Source of the DNA: Leishmania infantum JPCM5
Taxonomy: Eukaryota; Euglenozoa; Kinetoplastea; Trypanosomatida; Trypanosomatidae
DNA: 64,000 nucleotides
Direction of reading: 5' to 3'
Assembly: GCF_000002875.2 (NCBI RefSeq)
Contig: NC_009410.2
Coordinates: forward strand, 979,495 to 1,043,494
Shown here: piece by piece, positions 51,465 to 61,948 of the stretch
Layout: the number at the start of each line of letters is the position of its first letter
Position numbering within the stretch: position 1 is the first letter of the stretch
Made by a program: the position numbers and the translations under genes
The notes under the pieces: generated by a model
What the model saw: the letters and a program-made list of their open reading frames with translations, nothing else
What the model was told of the DNA's origin: nothing
Databases searched by the model: none

Positions 51465-52598
51465 ATGATCTCTCAGTGCTTCTACCTGGCGGCGCTGATC
51501 ACTACCGCCATGACCATCACGACATCCAATGTCACCTTCTACCAAGAGGGCCTTTCCACAAGGATAGATGGCACACCCACTGTCGTCCGCAACATCGCCC
51601 CGGATTGGATTGAAACGGCGGCGATGACCGTCAGCTCGACGACGAAGGAGCTGGCCGTCGTGCTCGCGGATCCGCTTCGCGCTCACATGACGGCCGATGT
51701 GACAATCGGTGATTCGGCGACCGCTGTCGCCGCAGATGTCAATGTGTCCATCTACGGAGCGTTCAACATCTCCAAGATCCCTCACGATGAGGACTGCAAC
51801 ACCCAGTCATTCGTCATGAACTCTTGCCACGTGTACATGAGGGTTAGCGGCACTGTCGACACCGTCGCCCAGCTACCAGCTGACGAGCAGAACATCTGCG
51901 ATGCCGTCAGCCAGATCACCCATGATCTTATCACCCCTGTGGCGTTCATTCCCTACCCTCCTGTTGTGGACGGCGCGACGGATATCGCGAAGTCGACCTA
52001 CCTCATGAAGTACCGTTTGGTCAACGTCCTCTCCGAGAACACCGGGTTGCCTGTGGAGGCGCATTTCGTCCGCAAGAACGTTTTGCGGGTTGCCTTTGGC
52101 TCATTTGTCCGCACCAGCATTCTGTTCGACTCCGCCTACGACTACGACGTGGACGTGCTGAACGCCATGGCGGTACTGTCGCGGTGGGCCACGAAGAAGC
52201 TCAATATCTCGATTGACCCCGAGAACAGCACAACCACAAGGATCCCGTTTCACGGCGGTGCTGTCACTGTCCCGACGCTGCGCAGCATTGTCCGTCAGGC
52301 TATCCATGAAGACGCGTTGGCGACGCTGCGGACACTGGTGCCGCGTGGTGCTTCCGTGTCCTACGATGTTGTCATCAACGACTTTCAGTGCAAGCTTTTC
52401 AACACCATTTGCTCCGTTCCTGTGTCGAATGGCGTGCAGGTGATCAACACCCGGTTCAGGGGAATGGGTGACCTCGGAACGATCCTGGACAACACAGCCA
52501 GTGCCTCGATGGATGCCCTTCTGACCAACATCACGACAGTGGCGTTCAAGCTCGTCGGTAGCACCTTTGGTGACCGCATCTATCTACCTGTATTCTGA
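51465..52598 (+). CDS. Secreted/lumenal-type protein related to N-domain of the PqiA-like protein
   Basis: ATG 51465, 25 bases after AG 51439-51440, gives 377 residues. The N-terminus MISQCFYLAALITTAMTITT is a short signal peptide or anchor. The remainder is beta-rich with many Asn-X-Ser/Thr sites and few cysteines. S-Q-C at 3-5 and C121-H122-V123 correspond in position and context to S-Q-C at 5-7 and C119-H120-V121 of the 822-aa protein, so this looks like a stand-alone copy of its lumenal domain without PqiA modules. It ends RIYLPVF. No further transmembrane helix is seen. A lipid-binding (LEA/TULIP-like) role is inference. Neighbouring DNA holds a decayed probable relative at 54.5 kb. Confidence 0.72.
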   Translation: MISQCFYLAALITTAMTITTSNVTFYQEGLSTRIDGTPTVVRNIAPDWIETAAMTVSSTTKELAVVLADPLRAHMTADVTIGDSATAVAADVNVSIYGAFNISKIPHDEDCNTQSFVMNSCHVYMRVSGTVDTVAQLPADEQNICDAVSQITHDLITPVAFIPYPPVVDGATDIAKSTYLMKYRLVNVLSENTGLPVEAHFVRKNVLRVAFGSFVRTSILFDSAYDYDVDVLNAMAVLSRWATKKLNISIDPENSTTTRIPFHGGAVTVPTLRSIVRQAIHEDALATLRTLVPRGASVSYDVVINDFQCKLFNTICSVPVSNGVQVINTRFRGMGDLGTILDNTASASMDALLTNITTVAFKLVGSTFGDRIYLPVF

Positions 52599-54512
52599 GG
52601 GGGCTCATCGCCCTTCCCTCGGTGCGGCTAGGTGGTGTCGCTATGACGAGGCGGAAGGTACGCAAGACAGTTGCCTACCAAAGACGCTCATTCAGCCCGT
52701 CAGCGAGACGACGGAATGCCTCGACACTCCACAGCAACCCTTGCGAGCCCTCGCCGGCGTTGTCACATGCGTGACTGTCGTGCAGATAGCCGTGGGATAC
52801 GCTCTCCGTGCTCTCCACTTCTCTCTCCCTCTCTTTTGTCATCTGCACCTCCTTTTTTTTTTCTTCCGGCTTCCTGACTTTCCCCCTAAATGCTTTGCCT
52901 TTTGCTCTCTCGTGTCTGTGTGCGTGTACGCGATTTTGTGCGCATTGACCACCACGTGGTGAAGGTTGAGGATGACCCCCTTCTCTCGGACTGTATCGGA
53001 AGCGCACACCTGCACAAACAGTGTGCAAGTGCTCCCCTTCCTCCGCCCTCACCGCACGTACACACGCCCACACACCAAAAGTGTCTCATTTTGCTGTGTG
53101 CACAGTTCCCCTCTCGCCCCCACCTGATCGTTCCCAACGTACGGTTCACGGAGTCCTGTGCCGGACGGTGCGCTCACGCGTACCTGTCAACGAGTGGATG
53201 CGCATCCTCCTTTGTTCCGTGGTGTTTTACGGGTTTACTTGAATGGTGATAACCCTGGTGTAGCACCTTGCGTGCGAGCTTGTGTGTGTGTGCAGCAGCG
53301 TTTGTCTTTGCAGAAAGATCTTCTTTTCCCACGTTCTTTTTCCACCTGCCTCATCTTTTCCTTTCTGGCTTTTCATTGTTATGCACATTGACCGCCATGT
53401 TCGCCTTCTAGTGGGGCACGGAGCAGGAGCAAGGGTGACCAACACTCACATGCACACGTGCTTGCACAACACCTCTTGTGCCGCCGCACGACAATGGCAC
53501 CCGCATCGCTGCTGGCGCTTGTCTGATATGCATTTTCGTTTTCTCATCGCCATCTTGATCTCTCTCTCTTCCTCTCGTAGATTCGGTTTTGCAGTATTCT
53601 TCTGTTTCACACCTACTGGTTTCTGCCATTCGCCTCTACTCCCTTCTTCTATTTTGTCGACAGCACCCACACACACCCTCGTAGGCACACGCGGCATCGG
53701 AGAGGGCCCCTCTCATCTCTGGGAGGCGTCGTGTGTGCTTGCATTGCGACCCGGGCTGCTGGCCACCCTCCCAACGCCTCAGCACGCGGCGTTGACGCGT
53801 TTCGCAGCTCGTTTGCTGTATGCATATGCGTCTCCGAGACACGTGGGCGGGGAGTAGCGAACGTTGTATCGTCGGCGAGCACAACGTGTACAGGATGGAG
53901 CGACCGGGCCGCGTGCCGCTGTGCGAGACAATAGGCCCCTGTGCCCTCTATTCGGTTAGGTTTCTCTCTGATCTCACGTCATATGCTCATCCTACACCAT
54001 CACAAGCCGTGCAAACGTGCAGTGTGTGCGTATGGGATTCAGCGATGCGAACCTCGTTGCAGCTGTGAAGATGTGCAAGGTATCCACTGAGTGCTTGGGT
54101 GGGCTCATCGGGTAGGGGGGGCGCACAGATTTCTCTCCGCGGGCTTGCGCACCGTGCACGCAAGCTCTTTTCACAGCCCCCCCCCCTCTCCTATGCTGAA
54201 ATGTCTTCCATGCCTGTCACTCTCTTCGGTGGCCTCCATGTTTGTCTGTTTTCTCCCTCTCTCACGGTTTTTCGTGCGGCCTGCGCAGAAAGGCACCTCT
54301 CGTGGAAGATCGGCTCTTGCCGTCTTCTCTTTTTTTGTCCACATCAACCATCAGTGGACACAGACAAGAAGTGCACGCTTGTGCTCTTCCACCGTCTTCG
54401 AAGCCACTCCCGCTGCCTTTTCTCGTAGAACATTCTCTGCTTCTGTGGCACACTCATCGATGTAGTTAACTCGCTCCCACGTAGTCACCCGCACGCGACC
54501 ACGCGGCACCGC
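52599..54512 (+). other. Intergenic spacer
   Basis: About 1.9 kb with no supported gene. T/C-rich patches lie at about 52800-52870 and 53540-53680, and a poly-C run at about 54178-54186. Open frames here are random-looking. Confidence 0.5.
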
Positions 54513-55430
54513 TGCTTGTATGTGGTGACTCTCTTCGTCCTTGTCATCTCCGTGACACTGTGGAGCGTCACCTCATCCCCCGACAGCATCAACGTCTCGC
54601 TTGTCGCAGTGAGCCTAGGGGATTGCAAGCTTATCCGGGGTTAGTGTAACACTAATGCGCTTGTCGCCATTCGCGGGACCAAAATGAATACGCAGATGGC
54701 CGACGTGGCACTTGAGACAAGCTGTACGATGACGGGCATGCTGGTCTTCACGGTGACGGTGCCCGCCGGCCAGAACTGCCCCGCGACCGCAACGCGTCCG
54801 ACGGATATCCCCGTTTCAATGTTCTACCAGAAGCTCATCTGGGTCCGCGCTCTCTCGCAGGCAATTTCTACCCCGCACCCATATTGCTTGTGGCCCAGAG
54901 GACGGTGCATGTCTCTATGGATTTTTTTCCTGCATGTCCGACTTCCAGGACGAGGGGCAACTGCTCATGCGGGGCGAATGATGCAGCCCGCCGGCTTTTG
55001 CGGAGCTTGCAAAGGAACGCCTGTGCGACACCACGAACGCAAACTGCATTAGGGCAACATCCGCCGGCTTTATGGATAGCGCGGCAGTGGTGCCGACGTC
55101 GGCCAACCTGATGGAGCGAGTCCGGGTGAAGATGGCACAGGTTGCGCCCCAAACGTGCGTTCCGCCGGGTGTGTCGCTTGCGAACGACATCACCGTGCGC
55201 CACTTCCGGAGCATCCTTTTTACCAGGAACTGCTCTATCCGTGCTGGAGGCGGCGCTAAAGGTGATGGACACCCATGCCGTTGACGGTGGTGCGGCCAGC
55301 TTTGCGCTGAGCGACGTCGCAGGCGCTACGGTGGATGATGTGCTGAGAAGCTACACCGCCACCGCAGCACGGTCCGCGAGCGATAGGGCGAGCAGTTATC
55401 TATATCTGCCGCCAATGTTCGTGGCAGACT
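54513..55430 (+). pseudogene. Decayed secreted/membrane protein gene, probable relative of the 51.5-kb gene
   Basis: From about 54513 one frame reads CLYVVTLFVLVISVTLWSV (a membrane anchor), then SINVSLVAVSLGDCKL, and meets a TAG at 54642-54644. The same frame continues through ADVALETSCTMTGMLVFTVT and on to about 54850. The coding look then moves to a second frame (TSANLMERVRVKMAQVAPQT, 55072-55215) and a third (VDDVLRSYTATAARSASDRA, then YLYLPPMF, to about 55415). One stop and at least two frameshifts make it non-functional as read. The anchor followed by NVS, and the YLP-x-F-type C-terminus, echo the intact 51.5-kb gene (NVT; YLPVF). Relatedness is inference. The 5' end is not defined because no start codon is visible. 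Confidence 0.55.
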
Positions 55431-58297
55431 CCTTTTTTTTGTGTTTCTCTCTCGTCTTCTGCTTTCCGATTTTGGCGTACAACAACTATAGGCGGACATG
55501 TCGCAGTTCCGCATGTGGTGCTGCTCTTCCTCCCTCCTTGGCTGTGCGTGGTCTGTCTTGCTCAAATACCAAAGAGGAAACACACAAACACGAGAACACT
55601 CGCTCTCTCTCTTTCTGTCTTTGCTGTGTGTGTGCTTGTGCGTATATGTGTGCTGGCGAATAGGATGCGGTGAGGTCGCCGTTCATCTCATGGCGAGACG
55701 CTTTTTTACCACGCCACGTGCTGCTTCTGCACTGGCGACTGAATAAGTGTCTTTTGCTCGTTTTTAGTTCGTGTAGGTGCCCCTGTGCGCGTGCGTATTC
55801 CAGTCACATGCAGCGCATCTGGTAGTGGCGCTGCCGGCGGAGGGGGGGGCAATGCTTCCTCCCCTGTGCACTGCAGTAGAACGCGTGCAGACTTTAGTGA
55901 CCAACAGAGACCGCCATCTATCAGCCTCCAGGTCTGCGGATCTTCCAGTGGCGCACGCTATCTGGCCTGCAGTTGTATCATGTCGCACCCAAAACTGACT
56001 AACACATGTGAACATCGAAGTGGCAGCGTTCCTTGTCTCGCGTAGTTTTGTTACTCTTTCTCTTCCCTGATGTGCAGGCCTTCAATGCTGCATTCACAGC
56101 GCCGTCGGTGACTTTAAGAGGCGGAGGTGGTGTCTTCGTGGGCACGGAATGCGACACGTGTGAATGGTGTTCGCAGAGCGGGAGGGGGAAGAGGACGGTG
56201 ACAACTGCACGTGAGGTAGCAAAAAATTGCACACGACTGTGCTACTGCCTCTCGTTCTTTTTTTTTTCGCCTCTCCACGCGCGCATGAGTGCTAGCCGCC
56301 GCTCAACTTCACGATATTCTTTCCCGTGCATCATCATCTGCCTGGCCTGTCCGCCGCCCAATACGCAGGACCGGAGTGAGCTCTCTGCCGTCTAGTACGC
56401 CTGCATCCCGTGTGGTGTTTCGCAAACATGCAAGTTCCGCGATGTCAAAGGTGCCTCTGCTTTTCATTCTTGCGCGGCAAGCACCTCTCTCGGCCCCTTG
56501 AGATGATGAGCAAGAGTCGGTCTGGGCGAGGCACACCCTGGAAAGCATGACGAGGCTCTCCTCTTTGAACGCCTTGCGTCGTGGATTTCTGTCTCAAGAG
56601 CACGCGTCCTTTTACGAAAGCGCAGCGAACGCCAGGTGCGCCGCTCCCCCTCTGCTGCGGAATAAAAGCGTTGGGCACGGCCCCCCTGCACAGCGCATGC
56701 GCACGACGCTGTAAGTGGCGCCGTAGGTCATGGGTGAATATCCTGTTAGAGTGCCTTCCTGAACTACCTCTCGCTTTTTATTCTCAATCGTTTGTGTCAT
56801 TCTCTTTCTCCGACGTCGGCAACGTCTGCTGCCCTCGGACGATATGCGGTGCCTGTGTGCATGTGCACTTCTATGAGTGTTTGTGCAGCGGTGGGCATTG
56901 GCTCTTGTCTTTGGTACGCCCTCATTATGCTGTTGTACTGCTCGCCGGGCTTTGTTGTGCAGTAAAGTACTCCTCTGTTTGCTTTTTTCCGGCAAGCACC
57001 GGTATTCTTGTGAACCGAGGCCCTCTAGAGGAGCGTCAATGACGTCCGTCTTGTGATACAATTTTTCTTTTGTTGCATGCCCCCCCCCCCTCCCCTCCCC
57101 CCAATGTCGGTGTGTCTGTTTGTGCGAGGGTGTGCATACGTGGATGTGTCTGCATGTGTTCTCCTGCACACAATCATACGGACGTCGAATCGCATGCAAG
57201 TCGCTCTGGCAGTCAACAAAGAGAAACTCCTTCTTCTGTGCCCACGGTTAGCTTCTGCAGTGTATGTGTTGACGATGGAGCTGACTGAAGATCAACGAGA
57301 GCAAAATAAGCGCTGGAATCACCTTCACACGTCTCACCGATGAAATCCTTCATGTCCGCGCGTTTCCCTCTACTTCTCTCCTTACCTCTGTCGATTGTAG
57401 CGCCGCGAGTGGCACTTTTCCGCTTACGCTTAGCTCTCGTGAAGAACATCTCCACCCCCGCCCACGACACCCGCATCCGCATCGTATGGGAGGCAGAACC
57501 TCCCAATACCCCATCGCAAGCATAACTAGGAACCCCAAGACCAAAGCGAATCGCCAAGCCTCTGGAGTTCATCCCCGAACATGGAGAAGCGTGTGTCCAC
57601 AGCTGTCCCCCGGTGGCGGGGTGGGACCCTCCTCCCATCACCATGTTTTCGGCCATCTCCTGTATGCACGGATATGTCTGCGGATGCCTCCCCCTATGTA
57701 ACCCTTCTTCCTCTCTCTTTCCCTGACCTTTCCCTGTTTCCTCCGAGAAGCCGCTGTGAAGTCCACAAAAAAACAAAGTCTGTCAGTAATCTTCTCTCCT
57801 TGTACCTTTCCTCATTCCGCTCACTCCCAGACGCGTGAACGGAAAGATGCGCACAGGCATCAGGGGTGACCGTAGACCAAGCACAACAAGCACACACAAT
57901 GAAAGAAAAAAAAACACGGAAAAGAAACCAAGAAGCGGGCAACGTCTGTAAAGAAGGCCGTATTCTTCATGCACAGACATGACGGGGAGACCACGTGGTC
58001 TATATATGCCTTGTACATGCAGTAATCCTGGCACCGCTTTCTCAAGCTCCGGGGCTTCGACCTCGTTGCAGTAACGCATAGCGTGGCCGGAAATGCATCT
58101 TCTCTGCGCCTTGACGGCACTCCTACAGCCGTCCTCTACATCTTTCGACAATGCGGCTCTCTCTGCTTCTCCGGCTTCCTACTCACCTCCTGTATGATCT
58201 CCGGTTTCCTCTTGCCGTTCAAAGTCTGAGACGGTGCTGCTGCTGTTGCTGCTACCCCGCTCCCCCTGCCCGCTGATGCGAAGCAGCGAACTACGCG
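55431..58297 (+). other. 2.9-kb gene-free spacer before RCE1
   Basis: No supported gene. It contains a poly-C run at about 57080-57090, T runs near 55430 and 56260, and pyrimidine-rich sequence at about 57700-57830 and 58140-58270 that could act in trans-splicing of RCE1. Confidence 0.5.
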
Positions 58298-59155
58298 ATG
58301 GACCTTCTCTTGTGCGCCGGCGCATCGGCCGCCTTCATCGCCGCCTTTTACGTCTGGCCGTGTGAGCGGCGCTTTGTTCTCTCCGGCATGGCGTCGCTGT
58401 GCGCCGCTGCACGCGACCCAACCGTCTATGTTGATCGCGACAGCGATGAAGCGATCCGTAGACGCACGATCTCGTTTGGCATGTGCTGCCTTGTCAGTGG
58501 TACCTACCTTGCATTCGGTACGGCGCCGCCTCGTACCGTCCAGCGGCAGAGCACTTTGCTGCGCCCGGTCATCCGTTCTTCCGTGTCGACACTGCTGCTG
58601 TTTGCGGGACCCATCGCGGAGGCGTGTCACCTCGGCACCTTCGACACACCGGAGAGCACGTTGCTGTTATGGCGAAACTATGTGATCTGCCCGATTGGGG
58701 AAGAGCTGTTCTATCGCGGCGTTCTCTTCTCGCTTCTGCACCGCCGTTCCTCTGCAGCACGCATTATCGTTTCTGCCTTCCTCTTTTCGCTTTCCCACAT
58801 TCACCACCTTGTCTCTATGGCATGTGACGCGTACAGAAACTGCGAGGACAAAGGCGTGGCTGGTAACGACCGCGACGAGAAAGAGCGTGCGTGCTGGCGC
58901 TCAGCGGGGCACGCCATGTGCGGCATCTTTGTCTTTACCGCGCTATTCGGCCTTTTGAGCGGGTACTATTATGAGCATGTGTGTGAGCGTAGCATAATCG
59001 CCATCGCTGCAGCCCACGCCCTGTGCAACGCCATTGGCCCTCCGGAGTTCACAGTACTGCGGAGCCGTCATTTCACTGCAAGAGAGAAGGTGGCAAGCGC
59101 AGCGATCTATGTCGCTGGTATTGTAGGGTGGGCTTGGATGCTGCTGCGCTACTGA
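58298..59155 (+). CDS. RCE1: RCE1-type CAAX prenyl endopeptidase
   Basis: ATG 58298 gives 285 residues, near the usual RCE1 length. It is a multi-span membrane protein with the CPBP/Rce1 glutamate protease motifs: GEELFYRG with E135, E136 and R140; FSLSH with F163 and H167; and HALCN with H240 and N244. RCE1 removes the three terminal residues of prenylated CAAX proteins at the ER membrane, after farnesyl- or geranylgeranyl-transfer and before carboxyl methylation. The CAAX maturation path is known in trypanosomatids. All catalytic residues appear present. A charged insert at about 180-205 (NCEDKGVAGNDRDEKER) lies between the second and third motifs. Downstream neighbours are unrelated metabolic genes. 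Confidence 0.93.
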   Translation: MDLLLCAGASAAFIAAFYVWPCERRFVLSGMASLCAAARDPTVYVDRDSDEAIRRRTISFGMCCLVSGTYLAFGTAPPRTVQRQSTLLRPVIRSSVSTLLLFAGPIAEACHLGTFDTPESTLLLWRNYVICPIGEELFYRGVLFSLLHRRSSAARIIVSAFLFSLSHIHHLVSMACDAYRNCEDKGVAGNDRDEKERACWRSAGHAMCGIFVFTALFGLLSGYYYEHVCERSIIAIAAAHALCNAIGPPEFTVLRSRHFTAREKVASAAIYVAGIVGWAWMLLRY

Positions 59156-59601
59156 ACCCTTTCCCCCACGAATACTGATCGATTGTCTTTGCTAGCAGCT
59201 GCGTTGATGAACACCAGAGCGGTGTAGCGCTGATCCTACCACAACGCACTTTTTACAATAGCCTGATTAGTGCGAAGGAGCATCCGCACTGCAAGGATGC
59301 ACGCGCCGCGTCGATGACCTCACCTTGCGCGAGTGTAGCTTGCGTCCATCACTCCTGTTGTGGAGTGTCAGCATCCTTGAGGTCCCCCGCCCTCCACCTC
59401 CATCATGTTACCTACACCGCTCGACTTTGCCCGTCGCTGCCTTTGCGCTTGCATGCGGCAAAACAAAAGCGTGCAGTTTGTGGTGCATCATCTCCGTGTA
59501 CGCTCCCCTACACAATCGCATTCTGCAACAGCGGCTCCCTTTCTTGGATCTAATTTCCCAACGCGCTTCCCTCCCGTGGCAGAGCTACGCGTGTCGGCAA
59601 C
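59156..59601 (+). other. Intergenic spacer and 5' UTR of 6PGL
   Basis: About 450 bases, no gene. Mixed pyrimidine-rich sequence at about 59380-59450 and 59540-59580 precedes the start codon. Confidence 0.5.
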
Positions 59602-60405
59602 ATGAGTTCCTTTGCACCCAACGTGAAGGTTTGCGAGGACATTTCCCACATAAGTTCCGCCGCGCGCGACATCATCCTCGCCGCTATCGACGCGCGCGTA
59701 GACAAGTCTGCACCCGTTGTGCTGGCGCTGTCTGGAGGCTCTACCCCTAAGCGGCTGTACGAGGAGCTTCACGAAAAGGATCTGGCTCTGCTGCAGCAGC
59801 ACGCGGTGCAGTTCATTCTGGGCGATGAGCGCCTCGTCGCGACAGACGACGAGCAGAGCAACTTCTCCATGGCGACGAAAGCACTGCTACGTGATGTGCC
59901 AAGCAGCGATGTCATCGCAATCGACCCGAGCGCCGCGCTGGCGACGTCCAAGGACGAGAAGGGTGGTATTGACGGCGCTTGGGTCGTCGCACAGGATTAT
60001 GAGATGAAGCTCCGGAATGGCATACCATGCACACAAGTAAATGGTACAGATATGCCTGTTCCTGTGGTGGATATTATGCTTCTCGGATTCGGCGCAGACG
60101 GGCATACGGCCTCCATCTTTCCGGACTCTGTGGCAGCCACGGATGAAGACCACATCGTCTCGGTCAGCTTTCCCAGCCCGACCATGAACCCCAAGGTCTG
60201 GCGTGTCACGCTCTCAAAGACTGTGATTCAGAACGCCAAGCACGTTGTCGTGCTCGCCTGCGGCAAGGACAAAAACTGGGTCGTGCACGGTGTGCTCGCC
60301 GAGGCGCCGTCGGGTCCTCTGCCGGTATCGCGGTTTCTGAGAGACTGCCGCGGGTCGGTCACGATGCTTCTCGATGCCGGCTCTGGCGAGGGCCTCTCTG
60401 CATAG
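59602..60405 (+). CDS. 6PGL: 6-phosphogluconolactonase
   Basis: ATG 59602 gives 267 residues, as in known trypanosomatid 6PGL. Substrate-binding motifs are present: ALSGGSTPKRLYE with S44-G45-G46-S47-T48-P49, FILGDERLV, and GFGADGHTASIFP with D166 and H168. A C-terminal RFLRDCRGSVTMLLD segment completes the fold. The enzyme hydrolyses 6-phosphogluconolactone to 6-phosphogluconate in the oxidative pentose phosphate pathway, between G6PDH and 6PGDH, so it helps supply NADPH for trypanothione reduction. The protein ends EGLSA, which is not a clear PTS1, so glycosomal import by that route is not indicated. No frame disruption is seen. Confidence 0.96.
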   Translation: MSSFAPNVKVCEDISHISSAARDIILAAIDARVDKSAPVVLALSGGSTPKRLYEELHEKDLALLQQHAVQFILGDERLVATDDEQSNFSMATKALLRDVPSSDVIAIDPSAALATSKDEKGGIDGAWVVAQDYEMKLRNGIPCTQVNGTDMPVPVVDIMLLGFGADGHTASIFPDSVAATDEDHIVSVSFPSPTMNPKVWRVTLSKTVIQNAKHVVVLACGKDKNWVVHGVLAEAPSGPLPVSRFLRDCRGSVTMLLDAGSGEGLSA

Positions 60406-61156
60406 CCTCGTGAGAAGCGGTCACCGTTTTGGATGCACAGCACCGCTGCCTCCCCCTCCCCCTCCACTTCTTGTTCACGTATATATTAGCATCGGTGTGT
60501 CCGCTCTCCCACGGTAACGTGCTCATTGCCCTACTTCTCAGTATGAACCCTCTATTTCACTCCTCCTTGGTTGGACTGTGCAGACCTCTGTCAGGAACGA
60601 GACGACAAAAGCAGGCTCGCAAACAGTGTCACACACACGTACACAGTCTGAGCACGCCGTCTCCAAGACGACCGCGTGCAGGTGTGGTGCTTTACGCACT
60701 CTGATATGGTAACAAGTGGCGTGCTGAGCACGTGCTTCTTCATCACGCTACGTCACGCTAATGATTACACTACACCTTGTAGCTGCGCAGAGAGCGCTGC
60801 CTAGTCTCCCTTCATCTTTCCCTTTCTTTTTTCTCGTCATCCCCATTCCTTCGCCACTCACCCCCCCCCCCCCAAACACACACACGCACACACAAACACA
60901 CACCGGGGCTCTCTCTATGCGTGCGCCAGTCGGTGAAAGTCTGTTTTGCGTGGGTGTGCAGGCCAAAACCCACTGTGTGCATCTACTGCCATCTTCTGCA
61001 TTGTTTTGGTGTGCCCTTTTCATGGTTTCGCCTGCTTTGCCGATTCTTCTCATTTTGCCACCACAGACATCAAGGGGCACAAGCAAGCACGCAGCAATAG
61101 GGACTCCAACCCCGTGAAAGTACGCCCTCCCTGCCCCAGTCCACGCGGAATCAAGC
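60406..61156 (+). other. Intergenic spacer with poly-C tract
   Basis: About 750 bases without a gene. A poly-C run of about 12 bases lies at 60864-60875, followed by CA-rich sequence to about 60903; T/C-rich bases at about 60800-60860 and 61015-61070 are likely processing signals. Confidence 0.5.
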
Positions 61157-61948
61157 ATGGCGGACATCTTGAAGTCGGTGAAGCGCATCGTGGTAAAGGT
61201 GGGCTCCTCGATCCTTGTGGACAATCAGGAGATCGCCGCGCACCGGATCGAGGCGCTATGCCAGTTTATCGCCGACCTTCAGACCAAGTACGAAGTGATC
61301 CTTGTCACATCCGGCGCAGTCGCCGCGGGGTACACGAAAAAAGAGATGGATAAGTCATATGTGCCGAATAAGCAGGCACTCGCGTCGATGGGGCAGCCAC
61401 TGCTCATGCACATGTACTACACCGAGCTGCAAAAGCACGGCATCCTGTGCGCTCAGATGCTGCTTGCTGCCTATGATCTCGACTCGCGGAAGCGTACTAT
61501 CAACGCCCATAATACCATTGAGGTGCTCATCAGCCACAAGGTGATCCCGATCATCAACGAAAACGATGCGACGGCGCTTGACGAGCTGGTCTTTGGCGAC
61601 AATGACCGTCTGTCCGCGCTAGTTGCGCACCACTTCAAGGCCGACCTACTTGTCATTCTCAGCGACATCGACGGCTACTACACCGAAAATCCACGCACTT
61701 CCACGAATGCCACGATACGCTCTGTCGTCCACGAACTTAGCCCTGACGATCTTGTGGCAGAGGCCACCCCGAACAATCGGTTCGCGACGGGTGGGATCGT
61801 GACGAAGCTGCAGGCTGCTCAATTCCTCCTGGAAAGGGGAGGAAAAATGTACCTCTCGAGCGGATTCCACCTAGAGAAGGCACGCCAGTTCCTTCTCGGC
61901 GGCTCGCACGAGATCGGCACACTGTTTTATTCGAGAGTTTCATCTTGA
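61157..61948 (+). CDS. G5K: Glutamate 5-kinase
   Basis: ATG 61157 gives 263 residues. The amino-acid-kinase fold is complete: KRIVVKVGSSILVD (phosphate loop), VILVTSGAVAAGYT, INENDATALDELVFGDNDRL (substrate and Mg site), and NNRFATGGIVTKLQAA (ATP site). It phosphorylates glutamate to gamma-glutamyl phosphate, the first step of proline synthesis. The bacterial enzyme usually carries a C-terminal PUA domain (total about 367 residues); this one stops after the kinase domain, as in PUA-less eukaryotic/trypanosomatid forms. It is not fused to gamma-glutamyl phosphate reductase, unlike animal and plant P5CS. Cytosolic location is expected because no targeting signal is visible. Confidence 0.96.
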   Translation: MADILKSVKRIVVKVGSSILVDNQEIAAHRIEALCQFIADLQTKYEVILVTSGAVAAGYTKKEMDKSYVPNKQALASMGQPLLMHMYYTELQKHGILCAQMLLAAYDLDSRKRTINAHNTIEVLISHKVIPIINENDATALDELVFGDNDRLSALVAHHFKADLLVILSDIDGYYTENPRTSTNATIRSVVHELSPDDLVAEATPNNRFATGGIVTKLQAAQFLLERGGKMYLSSGFHLEKARQFLLGGSHEIGTLFYSRVSS

